This document shows positions 27,932 through 37,129 of a stretch of 64,000 nt of DNA, piece by piece. The stretch is from Actinomycetes bacterium. GTDB lineage: Bacteria; Actinomycetota; Actinomycetes; Mycobacteriales; Mycobacteriaceae. A model generated the notes under the pieces. That model saw only the letters and a list, made by a program, of their open reading frames with translations. It was not told where the DNA came from and did not search any database. The translations under genes and the position numbers were made by a program. The stretch's first letter is position 1. Each line of letters begins with the position of its first letter. The stretch is taken from assembly GCA_023404955.1 (NCBI GenBank), contig JAEXZY010000007.1, positions 1 to 64,000 of the forward strand, read 5' to 3'.

Positions 27932-30900
27932 GTGGCGCGGATCATGGAAGACATGACAACGATCGACCGCGCTGTTGACGTGCTCACCGACGTCGAGACC
28001 CTGGTGCGCGAGTGGCTCGACGACGCCGCGGGACGACGGGACACCGCAGCGGCCCGTCGGCTCGCCGACGTCCTCCGCGATCCGGCCGGCCTCGACTTCA
28101 CCGTCGGCTTCGTCGACCGGGTGATCCGCCCCGACGACCACCGCGTCGCCGCCGCCAACCTGCGCGAACTCGCCCGCACCGCTCCCGGCTTCCTGCCGTG
28201 GCATCTGCGCCGCCTGATCTCGCTCGGCGCGGCCCTGTCGCTGGTTATCCCCGGGATGGTCATCCCGATCGCGCGGCGCGCATTGCGCGAGATGGTCGGC
28301 CATCTCCTCGTCGACGCCACCGACCGCCGCCTCGGCCCCTCCATCGCGCGTATCAGCGAACGCGGAGTGGGGCTCAACATCAACCTGCTGGGCGAGGCCG
28401 TCCTCGGTCGGGGCGAAGCGCAGCGGCGCCTCGAGGGCACCGAACGCCTGCTCGCGCGCCCCGACGTCGACTACGTCTCGATCAAGGTCTCGGCGACCGT
28501 GCCGCCCCATTCGCCGTGGGCGTTCGACGAGGCTGTCGACCACGTCGAACACAGCCTGCTGCCGCTGTTCACGCTCGCGGCCACCTCGCCGACCAAGAAG
28601 TTCATCAACCTCGACATGGAGGAGTACCGCGATCTGGAAATGACGATCGCGGTGTTCACCCGGCTGCTGGATCGCCCCGAACTGCGCGATCTGGAGGCCG
28701 GAATCGTGCTGCAGGCCTACCTGCCCGATGCGCTCTCGGCGATGATGCGCCTGCAGGAATGGGCGTCTTCCCGCAGGCAGCGCGGGGGCGCCGGTATCAA
28801 GGTGCGTCTGGTCAAGGGCGCCAACCTGCCGATGGAGCATGTGGAGGCGGATCTGCACGGTTGGCCGGTGGCGACGTGGCCCACCAAGCAGGACACCGAC
28901 ACCAATTACAAGCGCGTCCTCGACTACGCGCTGCACCCCGACCGCACGGCGAACGTGCGAATCGGGGTAGCCGGACACAACCTGTTCGACATCGCGTACG
29001 CATGGGTGCTGGCCGGCCGACGCGGTGTGCGCGATCGCATCGACTTCGAGATGCTGCTGGGGATGGCCGAGGCCCAGGCCGAAGCCGTGCGTCGCACCGT
29101 CGGAGGCCTGCTGCTGTACGTGCCCGTGGTGCACCCGAAGGACTTCGACGCCGCGATCGCGTACCTGGTGCGCCGGCTCGAGGAGGGCGCCAGCCAGGAC
29201 AACTTCATGTCCGCGGTGTTCGATCTGCACGACAAGCAATCTCTCTACGAGCGGGAGAGGGACCGGTTCGTCGCGTCATTGGCCGCGCTGGACAATGATG
29301 TGCCGCAACCGAATCGCCGCCAGGACCGGCGCGCCGACGATCCGGCGGACTCGGTGCGGCCGGTGTTCGCCAACGTCGCCGACACCGATCCGTCGCTGCC
29401 CGCCAACCGGGCGTGGGGCCGGGCGATCACCGAGCGCATCGCGCACTCTGAGGTCGGGCTGATGCTCGTCGACGAGCACACCGTCACTCACGCCGATCAC
29501 CTCGAGAAGGTGATCGCCGACGGTACCGCCGCGGGCAGCGCCTGGTCCGCTCACTCGGGTGCGCAGCGCGCAGCGATCCTGCGCCGCGCCGCCGGCGCCC
29601 TGGAAGCCGCCCGCGCGGACTTGCTCGAGGTGATGGCCGCCGAAACCGGCAAGACCCTCGACCAGGGTGATCCGGAGGTCTCCGAGGCCATCGACTTCGC
29701 CAATTACTATGCCCACCTTGCCGAGACCCTCGACGACGTCGACGGGGCCGCTGCGGTTCCGGTCGCGCTCACCGTGGTGACACCGCCGTGGAACTTCCCA
29801 GTCGCGATCCCGGCAGGCTCGACGCTGGCGGCGCTGGCGGCGGGCAGCGCAGTCATCATCAAGCCGGCCACACAGGCCCGCCGGTGCGGATCGGTGATGG
29901 TGCAGGCGCTGTGGGATGCCGGTGTTCCGCGCGACGTGCTCCAACTCGTGCACGTCGACGAGGGCGACCTCGGCTCTCGACTCGTCTCCGACCCGCGCGT
30001 CGGCCGGTTGATTCTCACGGGGGCATTCGACACTGCGGCCCTGTTCCGCAGCCTGCGGTCCGATCTTCCGCTGCTCGCGGAGACCAGCGGCAAGAACGCC
30101 ATGGTGATAACCCCGCACGCCGACATCGACCTGGCGGTCAAGGATCTGGTGTCTTCGGCGTTCGGGCATGCCGGCCAGAAGTGCTCGGCTGCGTCGCTCG
30201 CGATCCTGGTCGGCTCCGCCGCGCACTCGCGGCGGTTGCGCGATCAGCTCGTCGACGCCGTCACGTCGCTGACGGTCGGATACCCGTCGGACCCGACCGC
30301 GCAGATGGGGCCCGTGGTCGAGCCTGCCGAGGGAAAGTTGTTGCGCGCCTTGACGACTCTAGGGCCGGGGGAGCAGTGGCTGGTCGAGCCGCGCCGGCTG
30401 GACGACACCGGTCGGCTGTGGTCACCGGGCGTGAAGACGGGGGTCCGCCGCGGTTCCGAGTATCACCTGACCGAATATTTCGGTCCCGTACTGGGTCTCA
30501 TGGAAGCCGCCGATCTAGACGAGGCGATCGCGATCCAGAACGAGGTCGACTACGGCTTGACCGCGGGATTGCACTCCCTCGACCGGGCGGAGATCGAGCG
30601 GTGGATCGACCGTGTCGAGGCCGGCAACGCCTATGTCAACCGGTCGACGGTCGGCGCGATCGTGCGGCGGCAGCCGTTCGGTGGCTGGAAGAAGTCCGCG
30701 GTGGGTGCCGGCACCAAGGCCGGCGGCCCGAACTACCTGATCGGGCTCACCGATTGGCGTCCTACGCCCGCCACGCACGGCGCGCCGCTCGCTCCAGTGT
30801 TGGGCGATTTCCTCTCGGCAGCAACAGAAATCGGAATGGACGCGGAAGAGCTCGAGTTCCTGCAGCGATCCCTGGCCTCTGACGCGCTGGCCTGGCAGCA

Positions 30901-31375
30901 AGAGTTCGGTGTCGCCCGAGACGTGTCCGGTCTCGCGGCGGAGAAGAACGTGCTGCGGTACCGGCCCGTGCCGGTGACGGTGCGCGCAGAAGGGGACTCG
31001 ACGGTGGCGCTGCTGCGCGTGATCGGCGCGGGTGTGCTTGCGCGCAGCCACGTGACCGTCTCGAGCCCTGAGCCCCTCGAGTCGGCGGTGGCCGGCCTGC
31101 TGCACGCGCACGGCGTCACCTGCCGCGTCGAGGACACCGAGACGTGGCGAAACACGCTGCACGGCAACCCTCTTGCCCGCGTCCGGCTCCTGGGAGGCAC
31201 ACGCGAGGACTTCGCCACGGCCAGCGACGGCAGGGCCGACATCGCGCTCTACGCGCAACCGGTGGTCGAGGCGGGGCGGATCGAGATGCTGACGTTCCTG
31301 CGCGAACAGTCGGTGTCGGTCACCGCCCACCGCTTCGGTTCGCCGACGGCACTCGCCGAGGGCCTGTTCGACTAG
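27932..31375 (+). CDS. putA: Bifunctional proline dehydrogenase / P5C dehydrogenase (PutA-type)
   Basis: 1147 aa from the GTG at 27932; the ATG codons at 27944 and 27953 are alternatives. The proline dehydrogenase barrel spans ~80-440, with KVRLVKGANLPMEH and the FAD-site region. The aldehyde dehydrogenase domain spans ~500-960, with TPPWNFPVAIP, the catalytic cysteine in GHAGQKCSAAS and the FGPVL segment. A C-terminal region of ~150 residues follows. No ribbon-helix-helix DNA-binding domain is present. It oxidises proline to glutamate at the membrane. M. tuberculosis instead has separate rocA and PRODH genes near this position. Confidence 0.93.
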   Translation: MARIMEDMTTIDRAVDVLTDVETLVREWLDDAAGRRDTAAARRLADVLRDPAGLDFTVGFVDRVIRPDDHRVAAANLRELARTAPGFLPWHLRRLISLGAALSLVIPGMVIPIARRALREMVGHLLVDATDRRLGPSIARISERGVGLNINLLGEAVLGRGEAQRRLEGTERLLARPDVDYVSIKVSATVPPHSPWAFDEAVDHVEHSLLPLFTLAATSPTKKFINLDMEEYRDLEMTIAVFTRLLDRPELRDLEAGIVLQAYLPDALSAMMRLQEWASSRRQRGGAGIKVRLVKGANLPMEHVEADLHGWPVATWPTKQDTDTNYKRVLDYALHPDRTANVRIGVAGHNLFDIAYAWVLAGRRGVRDRIDFEMLLGMAEAQAEAVRRTVGGLLLYVPVVHPKDFDAAIAYLVRRLEEGASQDNFMSAVFDLHDKQSLYERERDRFVASLAALDNDVPQPNRRQDRRADDPADSVRPVFANVADTDPSLPANRAWGRAITERIAHSEVGLMLVDEHTVTHADHLEKVIADGTAAGSAWSAHSGAQRAAILRRAAGALEAARADLLEVMAAETGKTLDQGDPEVSEAIDFANYYAHLAETLDDVDGAAAVPVALTVVTPPWNFPVAIPAGSTLAALAAGSAVIIKPATQARRCGSVMVQALWDAGVPRDVLQLVHVDEGDLGSRLVSDPRVGRLILTGAFDTAALFRSLRSDLPLLAETSGKNAMVITPHADIDLAVKDLVSSAFGHAGQKCSAASLAILVGSAAHSRRLRDQLVDAVTSLTVGYPSDPTAQMGPVVEPAEGKLLRALTTLGPGEQWLVEPRRLDDTGRLWSPGVKTGVRRGSEYHLTEYFGPVLGLMEAADLDEAIAIQNEVDYGLTAGLHSLDRAEIERWIDRVEAGNAYVNRSTVGAIVRRQPFGGWKKSAVGAGTKAGGPNYLIGLTDWRPTPATHGAPLAPVLGDFLSAATEIGMDAEELEFLQRSLASDALAWQQEFGVARDVSGLAAEKNVLRYRPVPVTVRAEGDSTVALLRVIGAGVLARSHVTVSSPEPLESAVAGLLHAHGVTCRVEDTETWRNTLHGNPLARVRLLGGTREDFATASDGRADIALYAQPVVEAGRIEMLTFLREQSVSVTAHRFGSPTALAEGLFD

Positions 31376-31378
31376 CGG

Positions 31379-31873
31379 TCAGGCCGGGTAGGCGGCGACG
31401 GGCATGACGACGGTGCCCTTGCAGATACCGTCGAGGATCTCGGTGCGCCAGCTGCCGTACATCGAACCGTCCAACGTCGGTGCGTAGAACACGAGGGACC
31501 GCGCGGGGACGTACTCGCGGGGGACGTCGTCACCGCGGTAGCACTCCCACTGCCAGTTGTAGTTGAACACCCACTGCTTGCCGTCCCACGTGTAGCGGCT
31601 GGGCTGGGGGACCGTCGGATTGCTGGGTGCGGGACCGTCATTCGCGGTGGCCACGCAGGTACCCGCGCACGAGGTGTTGAACGTGTACTGGGCCCGGAAG
31701 TCTGGTTCGGGCTGGCGTGCAGCGATGCTGGTGCCCAGCTTGTTCGACGCGAACGTGACCACCGTGTAGCGCCCCGACCAGTCCGGCGGGGCGGCCGCGG
31801 CGGTGGCGCCGGGATGAACGCACGCGGCCGCGACGAGCATCGCAGATGCGCACGCAGTCCGTCGGGCAGACAT
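31379..31873 (-). CDS. Secreted mycobacterial protein of unknown function (Rv2253-like)
   Basis: 164 aa. The ATG at 31873 has GAGGGA 3-8 nt upstream. A signal peptide covers residues 1-~30, ending in an Ala-rich GATAAAA region. The mature part has paired cysteines (TSCAGTC and a later C-C pair) and Trp/Tyr-rich motifs such as YTWDGKQWVFNYNWQWECY. This family is found in mycobacteria without assigned function. It converges on putA with 3 bp between the stops. Confidence 0.75.
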   Translation of the reverse strand: MSARRTACASAMLVAAACVHPGATAAAAPPDWSGRYTVVTFASNKLGTSIAARQPEPDFRAQYTFNTSCAGTCVATANDGPAPSNPTVPQPSRYTWDGKQWVFNYNWQWECYRGDDVPREYVPARSLVFYAPTLDGSMYGSWRTEILDGICKGTVVMPVAAYPA

Positions 31874-31992
31874 GGTCCCTCGCCGTCGTTCGAGCCACAC
31901 CGTAGTTGCAGTGACACAGTGAATTTCCAGTGACACGTGAACGGTATCCCCAGGCACCGACACCCATGCCCGCCGACACGGGCACGGTTGCG

Positions 31993-32025
31993 TCACGGCT
32001 TGATCTCGTCGGCGATCAGCCGTGA
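31993..32025 (-). terminator. Hairpin at the 3' end of the Nudix gene
   Basis: TCACGGCT (31993-32000) pairs with AGCCGTGA (32018-32025), and the inner GATC (32002-32005) pairs with GATC (32014-32017) after a one-base bulge. It overlaps the Nudix stop codon. Confidence 0.6.
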
Positions 32026-32558
32026 GAATCGGCCAGCAGCATCAACGTCCACGCCGCCATCGACTGCGCGTCGGTGATGACCCCGTCGCGCATCATCTGC
32101 TCGACCTCCGCCCGCGCGAACCACGCGCTGCGCATGTCCTGCTCCTCGTGCTCCCGGTCGTGCGGGCCCTCGGTGATGCCGGTGGCCAGGAACACCCGGC
32201 CGCGCTGGCTGCTCATTCCCGGGGCGACGTCGAGCAGGCCGAGTTCGGTCAGCGTCTGCGCGATCAGCCCGGTCTCCTCCCGTAGTTCGCGCGCCGCCAG
32301 GGCGGCGGGTTCGAGGTGCGCGCGGTCGGGGGCGGTGCCCTGCGGAAATTCCCAGCGCCGCAACCCGAGCGGGTAGCGGAACTGTTCGACGAGGTGGAAC
32401 CGATCCCCATTTCGGGGGATCACCAGCGCGTAGGTCGGTTTGTCGACGACGGCGTAGATCCCGCTGCTGCCGTCGGGGCGGCGGATGTCGTCCTCACGGA
32501 TCGTCAACCAGTTGTTCTGATAGATCTGGCGGGACGCGAGCGCCCGGATCGAATCCAT
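32016..32558 (-). CDS. Nudix hydrolase, ADP-ribose pyrophosphatase-like
   Basis: 180 aa. The Nudix box has the catalytic half RELREETGL near residues 90-98. The preceding glycine-glutamate spacing is longer than the standard box (GTAPDRAHLE), as seen in some ADP-ribose and sugar-nucleotide hydrolases. The lead-in VEQFRYPLGLRRWEFPQGT is also typical of ADP-ribose pyrophosphatases. It is divergent from fadD36 with a 49-bp gap. Confidence 0.85.
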   Translation of the reverse strand: MDSIRALASRQIYQNNWLTIREDDIRRPDGSSGIYAVVDKPTYALVIPRNGDRFHLVEQFRYPLGLRRWEFPQGTAPDRAHLEPAALAARELREETGLIAQTLTELGLLDVAPGMSSQRGRVFLATGITEGPHDREHEEQDMRSAWFARAEVEQMMRDGVITDAQSMAAWTLMLLADSHG

Positions 32559-32595
32559 TGCTTCAGTATCGCCGAGCGCGCCCAGGCCGGCCGGG

Positions 32596-32601
32596 TAGCC
32601 T
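32596..32601 (+). promoter_or_regulatory. -10 box TAGCCT for a leaderless fadD36 transcript
   Basis: TAGCCT ends 6 nt before the GTG at 32608, with no ribosome binding site. Confidence 0.55.
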
Positions 32602-32607
32602 CAGTGC

Positions 32608-34023
32608 GTGCTGCTGGCCTCTCTGAACCCCGCCGCGGTGGCCGCCGGTGCCGACATCGGCGACGCGGTCCGCATCGACGGTGTGACGCTGAGCCGCAGC
32701 GACCTGGTCGGCGCGGCCACTTCCGTCGCCGAGCGGGCGGCCGGCGCCGCGGTGGTCGCCGTGCTGGCCCGGCCGACCGCCGCCACTGTGCTGGCCGTCG
32801 TCGGCGCGCTGATCGCCGGTGTGCCCGTCGTCCCGGTGCCTGCCGATGTGGGCGCCGCCGAGCGCCGTCACATCCTCACCGACTCCGGGGCTCAGGCCTG
32901 GTTGGGCGAGCTGCCCGACGACGCCGGCGGGTTGCCGCACATCCCGGTGCGGCTGCATGCCCGGTCCTGGCACCGGTACGCCGAGCCGCCGCCGGATGCG
33001 ACCGCGCTGATCATCTACACCTCGGGCACCACCGGGCCGCCAAAGGGTGTGCTGGTCAGCCGCCGGGCCATCGCGGCCGACATCGACATGCTCGCCGCCG
33101 CCTGGCAGTGGACCGCCGACGACACGCTGGTGCACGGGTTGCCGCTGTATCACGTGCACGGTCTGGTGCTGGGCCTGCTGGGTTCGTTGCGCATCGGCAA
33201 CCGGTTCACCCACACCGGCAAGCCGTCGCCGCAGAACTACGCGCAGGCCGTCGCTGCCGGTGGCTCTCTGGTTTTCGGTGTGCCGACCGTGTGGTCCCGC
33301 ATCGTCGACGACGGTGACGCCGCCCGCGCGATGGGGCCGGCTCGACTGCTGGTGTCGGGGAGCGCGGCGCTGCCCGTGCCGGTGTTCGACGGGCTTGCCG
33401 AATTGAGCGGCCATCAGCCGGTGGAACGTTACGGCAGCACGGAATCGTTGATCACGTTGAGCACGTTGGCTTCTGGGGAACGCAGGCCGGGTTCTGTGGG
33501 TCTGCCCCTCGACGGGGTCACCACGAAGCTGATCGCCGAGGACGGCACGGTCGCCCCGCACGACGGCGAGACGATCGGTGCGCTGCATCTGCAGAGTCCG
33601 ACGCTGTTCGACGGATACCTGAACCGGCCCGATGCCACCGCAGAGGTGCTCAGCGGCGACGGTTGGTACCACACCGGCGATGTCGCGGTGATCGACGCTG
33701 CCGGGATGCACCGCATCGTGGGCCGCGAATCGGTGGACCTGATCAAGAGCGGTGGCTTCCGGATCGGTGCCGGCGAGATCGAGACGGTGCTGCTGGCGCA
33801 TGGCGGCGTCAGCGAGGTGGCCGTCATCGGGGCTCCGGACGCTGATCTGGGGCAGCGCATCGTCGCGTTCGTGGTCGGTGATGCGTCGCCGGAGGAGCTG
33901 ATCGATTACGTCGCGCACGAGCTGTCGGTGCACAAGCGGCCGCGGGAGGTGCGCATCGTCGAGGCGCTACCCCGCAACGGCATGGGCAAGGTGCTGAAAA
34001 AGCAGCTGCTGCAGGAGTTCTGA
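32608..34023 (+). CDS. fadD36: FadD36-like acyl-CoA synthetase
   Basis: 471 aa with a GTG start. It is an ANL-family adenylate-forming enzyme. The AMP-binding P-loop YTSGTTGPPKGV is near residue 138, ERYGSTES near 275, and the hinge/second-domain GRESVDLIKSGG near 375; the catalytic lysine occurs in GMGKVLKK close to the C terminus. The short length resembles malonyl-CoA/short-chain synthetases. Gene position matches Rv1193. The VanY-like gene begins one base after its stop, so the two are likely co-transcribed. Confidence 0.88.
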   Translation: MLLASLNPAAVAAGADIGDAVRIDGVTLSRSDLVGAATSVAERAAGAAVVAVLARPTAATVLAVVGALIAGVPVVPVPADVGAAERRHILTDSGAQAWLGELPDDAGGLPHIPVRLHARSWHRYAEPPPDATALIIYTSGTTGPPKGVLVSRRAIAADIDMLAAAWQWTADDTLVHGLPLYHVHGLVLGLLGSLRIGNRFTHTGKPSPQNYAQAVAAGGSLVFGVPTVWSRIVDDGDAARAMGPARLLVSGSAALPVPVFDGLAELSGHQPVERYGSTESLITLSTLASGERRPGSVGLPLDGVTTKLIAEDGTVAPHDGETIGALHLQSPTLFDGYLNRPDATAEVLSGDGWYHTGDVAVIDAAGMHRIVGRESVDLIKSGGFRIGAGEIETVLLAHGGVSEVAVIGAPDADLGQRIVAFVVGDASPEELIDYVAHELSVHKRPREVRIVEALPRNGMGKVLKKQLLQEF

Positions 34024-34024
34024 G

Positions 34025-34648
34025 GTGGCGAATCGTCTGGCGCGCATTGTCGCGGCGATCGGGTGCGCGCTGGCCGTCGCGGCCTGCGGTCATGCGCCCC
34101 AATCCGCGGACGTGATGCTCGTCCAGACCAGCATCTTGCTGCCCCCGACGCCCGAACCGGCCGCGCCGCCCCCGCCCGTCGAACCGCTGTCGATCGGGTC
34201 CGCAGCTGTCGACACCACGGGCGGCTGGCTGCCCGACGGCACCATGCTGTCGCCCTTCGAGTCTGCCAATCCGATTCTCTCCCAGATGAACCCCGCTCTG
34301 CTGCAGGCTGTCCAGGACGCCGCCCGCGCAGCCCAGCCTGCCGGCATCGACATCCGCGTCACGTCAGGCTGGCGCTCGCCAGGTTTTCAGCAGCGCCTGT
34401 TCGACGATGCCGTGCAGAGCTACGGAAGTGTGGCAGCCGCCGCGCAATTCGTGGCGACCCCGGAAGTCTCCCAGCATGTCCGCGGGCAAGCCGTCGACAT
34501 CGGTCCCACCGCCGCGGACGAGTGGCTCATCGCCAACGGCAAGCAGTTCGGGCTCTGCCAGATCTATGCCAACGAGATCTGGCACTTCGAGCTGGCGGTC
34601 GACGCACAGGGGAACTGCCCGCCGCTGCGACCCAACGCCGCCGGCTGA
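34025..34648 (+). CDS. VanY-type D-alanyl-D-alanine carboxypeptidase lipoprotein
   Basis: 207 aa. The lipobox VAAC gives Cys21 as lipidation site, followed by a Pro-rich linker. The peptidase M15B/VanY domain has the zinc motif SQHVRGQAVDIGP and the second metal/catalytic segment EIWHFEL near the C terminus. It trims D-Ala from peptidoglycan stems outside the membrane. It starts one base after fadD36 ends. Confidence 0.88.
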   Translation: MANRLARIVAAIGCALAVAACGHAPQSADVMLVQTSILLPPTPEPAAPPPPVEPLSIGSAAVDTTGGWLPDGTMLSPFESANPILSQMNPALLQAVQDAARAAQPAGIDIRVTSGWRSPGFQQRLFDDAVQSYGSVAAAAQFVATPEVSQHVRGQAVDIGPTAADEWLIANGKQFGLCQIYANEIWHFELAVDAQGNCPPLRPNAAG

Positions 34649-34651
34649 CCG

Positions 34652-35830
34652 CTAGGGCTGAGCCGGAAAAGCGTTGCGCGACACGGCCGCTATCGCGGTG
34701 CCGAGAACGATCAGAGCGACGGCGACCCACGGCAGCACACCCAGCCCAGCCCGGTCGAGCATCGTCGCCCCCAACGCCGACCCGCCGGCGATCCCCACGT
34801 TGGCCGTCGCGTTGACCCAGGCCCCCGCGCGCTCCGGCGCCACCGCGTGGGTGCGCACCGCGCAGGCCTGATAGATCGACGGCACCCCGCCGAACGCGGC
34901 GCACCACAGTGCCGTCGCGCCGAGCACGGCCACCAGCGCCGGCCAGCCCAGGCCGAGCAGCGCCACGGCCGCCACGGTTGCCAGCAGCAGGATCAGCGTG
35001 GTGCGGCGGGGATTTCGATCGAGCCCCTTGCCCGCATACCAGAGGCCGAGCAGGCCGCACGCGCCGCAGCCCAGCAGGATCGGCCCGATGAATGCCGGCC
35101 CGACGCCGCTGGAGAGCAGAAGCAGGCTGATGAACGTGTACGCGCTGAAGTGGCCGACGAAGACCACCAGGTTCGACGCGGACACGGCGACGAGCATGCC
35201 GCGCCGCCCTGGCTCGGGCTTGCTGACCGGCCGCGTGTTGGCCACCGGCGGAAGCAGGGCGCCGACGAGGCCGAACGTCACGACCGACGCCACCGCCAGC
35301 GTGATGAACGCGGCTCGCCACCCGGCCGCTGCGCCGAGGGAGGTGAGCAGCGGCACGCCCAACACCAGACCCGCGGACACGCCGCTGCCCGCGATGGCCA
35401 GCGCCCGGCCCACGTGCGCGCGAGACACCAGACGCGGGGAGTATCCGATCAGCAGTGCGAAGAACAGCGCGTGGGTCAGACCGCCGATTGCGCGTCCGGC
35501 CGCGACGACGGCGAAGGTGGGCGCCAGTGCGACGACGGTGTTGCTCACCACGTAACCGGCCACCGTGGTCATCAACAGTGGTTTGCGGGCGAACCGGGAG
35601 GTGGCCATCGTCAGCGGCACCGCGAACACCGCAACCATCACCGCATAGAGTCCGACCAGGAGGCCGGTGATCGAATCGGAGACTCCGAACGCCGCGCCCA
35701 GATCGGGCAGCAACCCCACCGGCAGCATCTCGGTGGTGACCGCCAGAGCCGACGCCAGCGCCAGCGAGAGCAGGGCGGGCAGGGCGTCGCGCACACCGCG
35801 CGTCGTGGCCTGGTCGGCTGTCAGAGTCAC
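34652..35830 (-). CDS. MFS transporter, AraJ/efflux type
   Basis: 392 aa, GTG start, with about 12 hydrophobic segments. The MFS motif A-like loop after TM2 reads TMATSRFARKPLL. It belongs to the DHA1 branch, which includes AraJ, arabinose-type efflux and drug exporters. It is divergent from a ROK repressor with an operator-like palindrome over its own -10 region, so it is probably exported-substrate induced. A sugar or drug substrate cannot be told apart from sequence alone. Confidence 0.85.
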   Translation of the reverse strand: MTLTADQATTRGVRDALPALLSLALASALAVTTEMLPVGLLPDLGAAFGVSDSITGLLVGLYAVMVAVFAVPLTMATSRFARKPLLMTTVAGYVVSNTVVALAPTFAVVAAGRAIGGLTHALFFALLIGYSPRLVSRAHVGRALAIAGSGVSAGLVLGVPLLTSLGAAAGWRAAFITLAVASVVTFGLVGALLPPVANTRPVSKPEPGRRGMLVAVSASNLVVFVGHFSAYTFISLLLLSSGVGPAFIGPILLGCGACGLLGLWYAGKGLDRNPRRTTLILLLATVAAVALLGLGWPALVAVLGATALWCAAFGGVPSIYQACAVRTHAVAPERAGAWVNATANVGIAGGSALGATMLDRAGLGVLPWVAVALIVLGTAIAAVSRNAFPAQP

Positions 35831-35838
35831 GTGTCCCT

Positions 35839-35863
35839 AATATACTCAGCCTTCGAGTTTATT
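35839..35863. promoter_or_regulatory. Operator-like palindrome between the ROK and MFS genes
   Basis: AATATACTC (35839-35847) and GAGTTTATT (35855-35863) are inverted with one mismatch and a 7-nt spacer. The left arm includes the putative MFS -10 box TATATT, read on the minus strand 8 nt before its GTG. Confidence 0.6.
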
Positions 35864-35881
35864 CAAAAGGAGTTATTGCGC

Positions 35882-37129
35882 ATGGTCACTGCGCATGCCG
35901 AACGGTTGCGCTGGCACACCGCCGCGCAGCTGCTCGCGGTGATGCGGGACGAACCCGGCATCACCCGTGCCGCCGCGGCGGCTCGTCTCGGCATCGGCAG
36001 TGGCAGCGCCAGCGAGCTGACCGCGCGGCTGCGCAACGCCCGTCTGCTCGACGAGGTGCGCGCGCCGGCGCAAGGCCGTGGCCGCCCGACCGCGGTGCTG
36101 GCTGCCCATCCTGAAGGTCCGCTGGTGCTGGCCGCCGATCTGGGAGTTGCCGGCTGGCGGCTGGCCGTCGCCGGCGTGGACGGCGGGCTCGAGGTCGTGG
36201 CGCAGGAGGGTTATGCGGGCGACGAGCTCGCGGGCGCCCTGGCGCGGATGTCCCGCGCGATCGGTGCGGTGCACCGGCGCCACGCCGATCGCACAGCGGC
36301 CCTGTCGGTCTCGGTGGCGGGGACAGTCAGCGATGCCCGGCTGGTCCAATTCACTGCCCGCGGCTCGCGCGATGTCGACCTGGCGGTGCTGACCGCAAAG
36401 ATCCCGCGGCGCGTGCCGGTACTACTGGGCAACGACGCGACCCTGGCCGGGCTGGCCGAGGCCCGCACCGGTGCGGCCCGAGGCGTGACGACGGCTCTGT
36501 ACCTGATGGTCGCGCAGGGGATCGGCGGGGCGCTGGTGGTGGGCGGTGAGCCGGTCGCAGGCGGGCACGGTGCCGCGGGGGAGTACGGGCACATTCCCTT
36601 CGGTGACCCAGGCCTGCGGTGCCCGTGCGGTGCGCGGGGGTGCTGGGACCTGACGGTGGACGGCCGAGCGCTGGCGCGTCACCTCGGCGATCCGGCGCCG
36701 ACCGATCCGATCGGCTACGTCCACGACCTCGCCGGTCGTCAGGACACATTGTCCCGCAATGCGTTTCAGACGGTGGCGACGGCGCTGGGCCGCGGTATCG
36801 GGGCGCTGGTGAACCTGCACGATCCGGAGGCGGTGACACTCGGGGGTGTCGCGGCGCTGCTGCGGGCGCAGGCGGCCGACGACTTCGACGCAGCGTTCCG
36901 CGACGCGCTGATGGCGTTTCGCAAGGCGTCGCCACCGCCGGTGCGCGACGCCCACCACGGTGAGGACGGGCCGTTGCAGGGCGCCATGATCGCGGCACTC
37001 GACCATGTGACGACGCCCGACGCGCTGGCGGCGTGGGTGGCGCGCCGGCGTGACGGACGTGAGGCGTGGGGGTTCACCACCGGTCCATCAGTCCGAACAC
37101 CTGCAGGCCGTAGACAACGGCGACGGTGA
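35882..37129 (+). CDS. ROK-family transcriptional repressor/sugar kinase-like protein
   Basis: 415 aa. The ATG at 35882 has AAGGAG upstream. The N-terminal winged helix (~10-70, ITRAAAAARLGIGSGSASELTARL) marks the NagC/XylR type. The ROK domain follows, with glycine-rich phosphate loops and the zinc motif CPCGARGCWD, where the usual final Glu is Asp. It probably represses the divergent MFS gene and itself through the palindrome at 35839-35863, responding to a sugar. Its 3' end overlaps the neighbouring small membrane gene by 56 bp. Confidence 0.88.
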   Translation: MVTAHAERLRWHTAAQLLAVMRDEPGITRAAAAARLGIGSGSASELTARLRNARLLDEVRAPAQGRGRPTAVLAAHPEGPLVLAADLGVAGWRLAVAGVDGGLEVVAQEGYAGDELAGALARMSRAIGAVHRRHADRTAALSVSVAGTVSDARLVQFTARGSRDVDLAVLTAKIPRRVPVLLGNDATLAGLAEARTGAARGVTTALYLMVAQGIGGALVVGGEPVAGGHGAAGEYGHIPFGDPGLRCPCGARGCWDLTVDGRALARHLGDPAPTDPIGYVHDLAGRQDTLSRNAFQTVATALGRGIGALVNLHDPEAVTLGGVAALLRAQAADDFDAAFRDALMAFRKASPPPVRDAHHGEDGPLQGAMIAALDHVTTPDALAAWVARRRDGREAWGFTTGPSVRTPAGRRQRRR

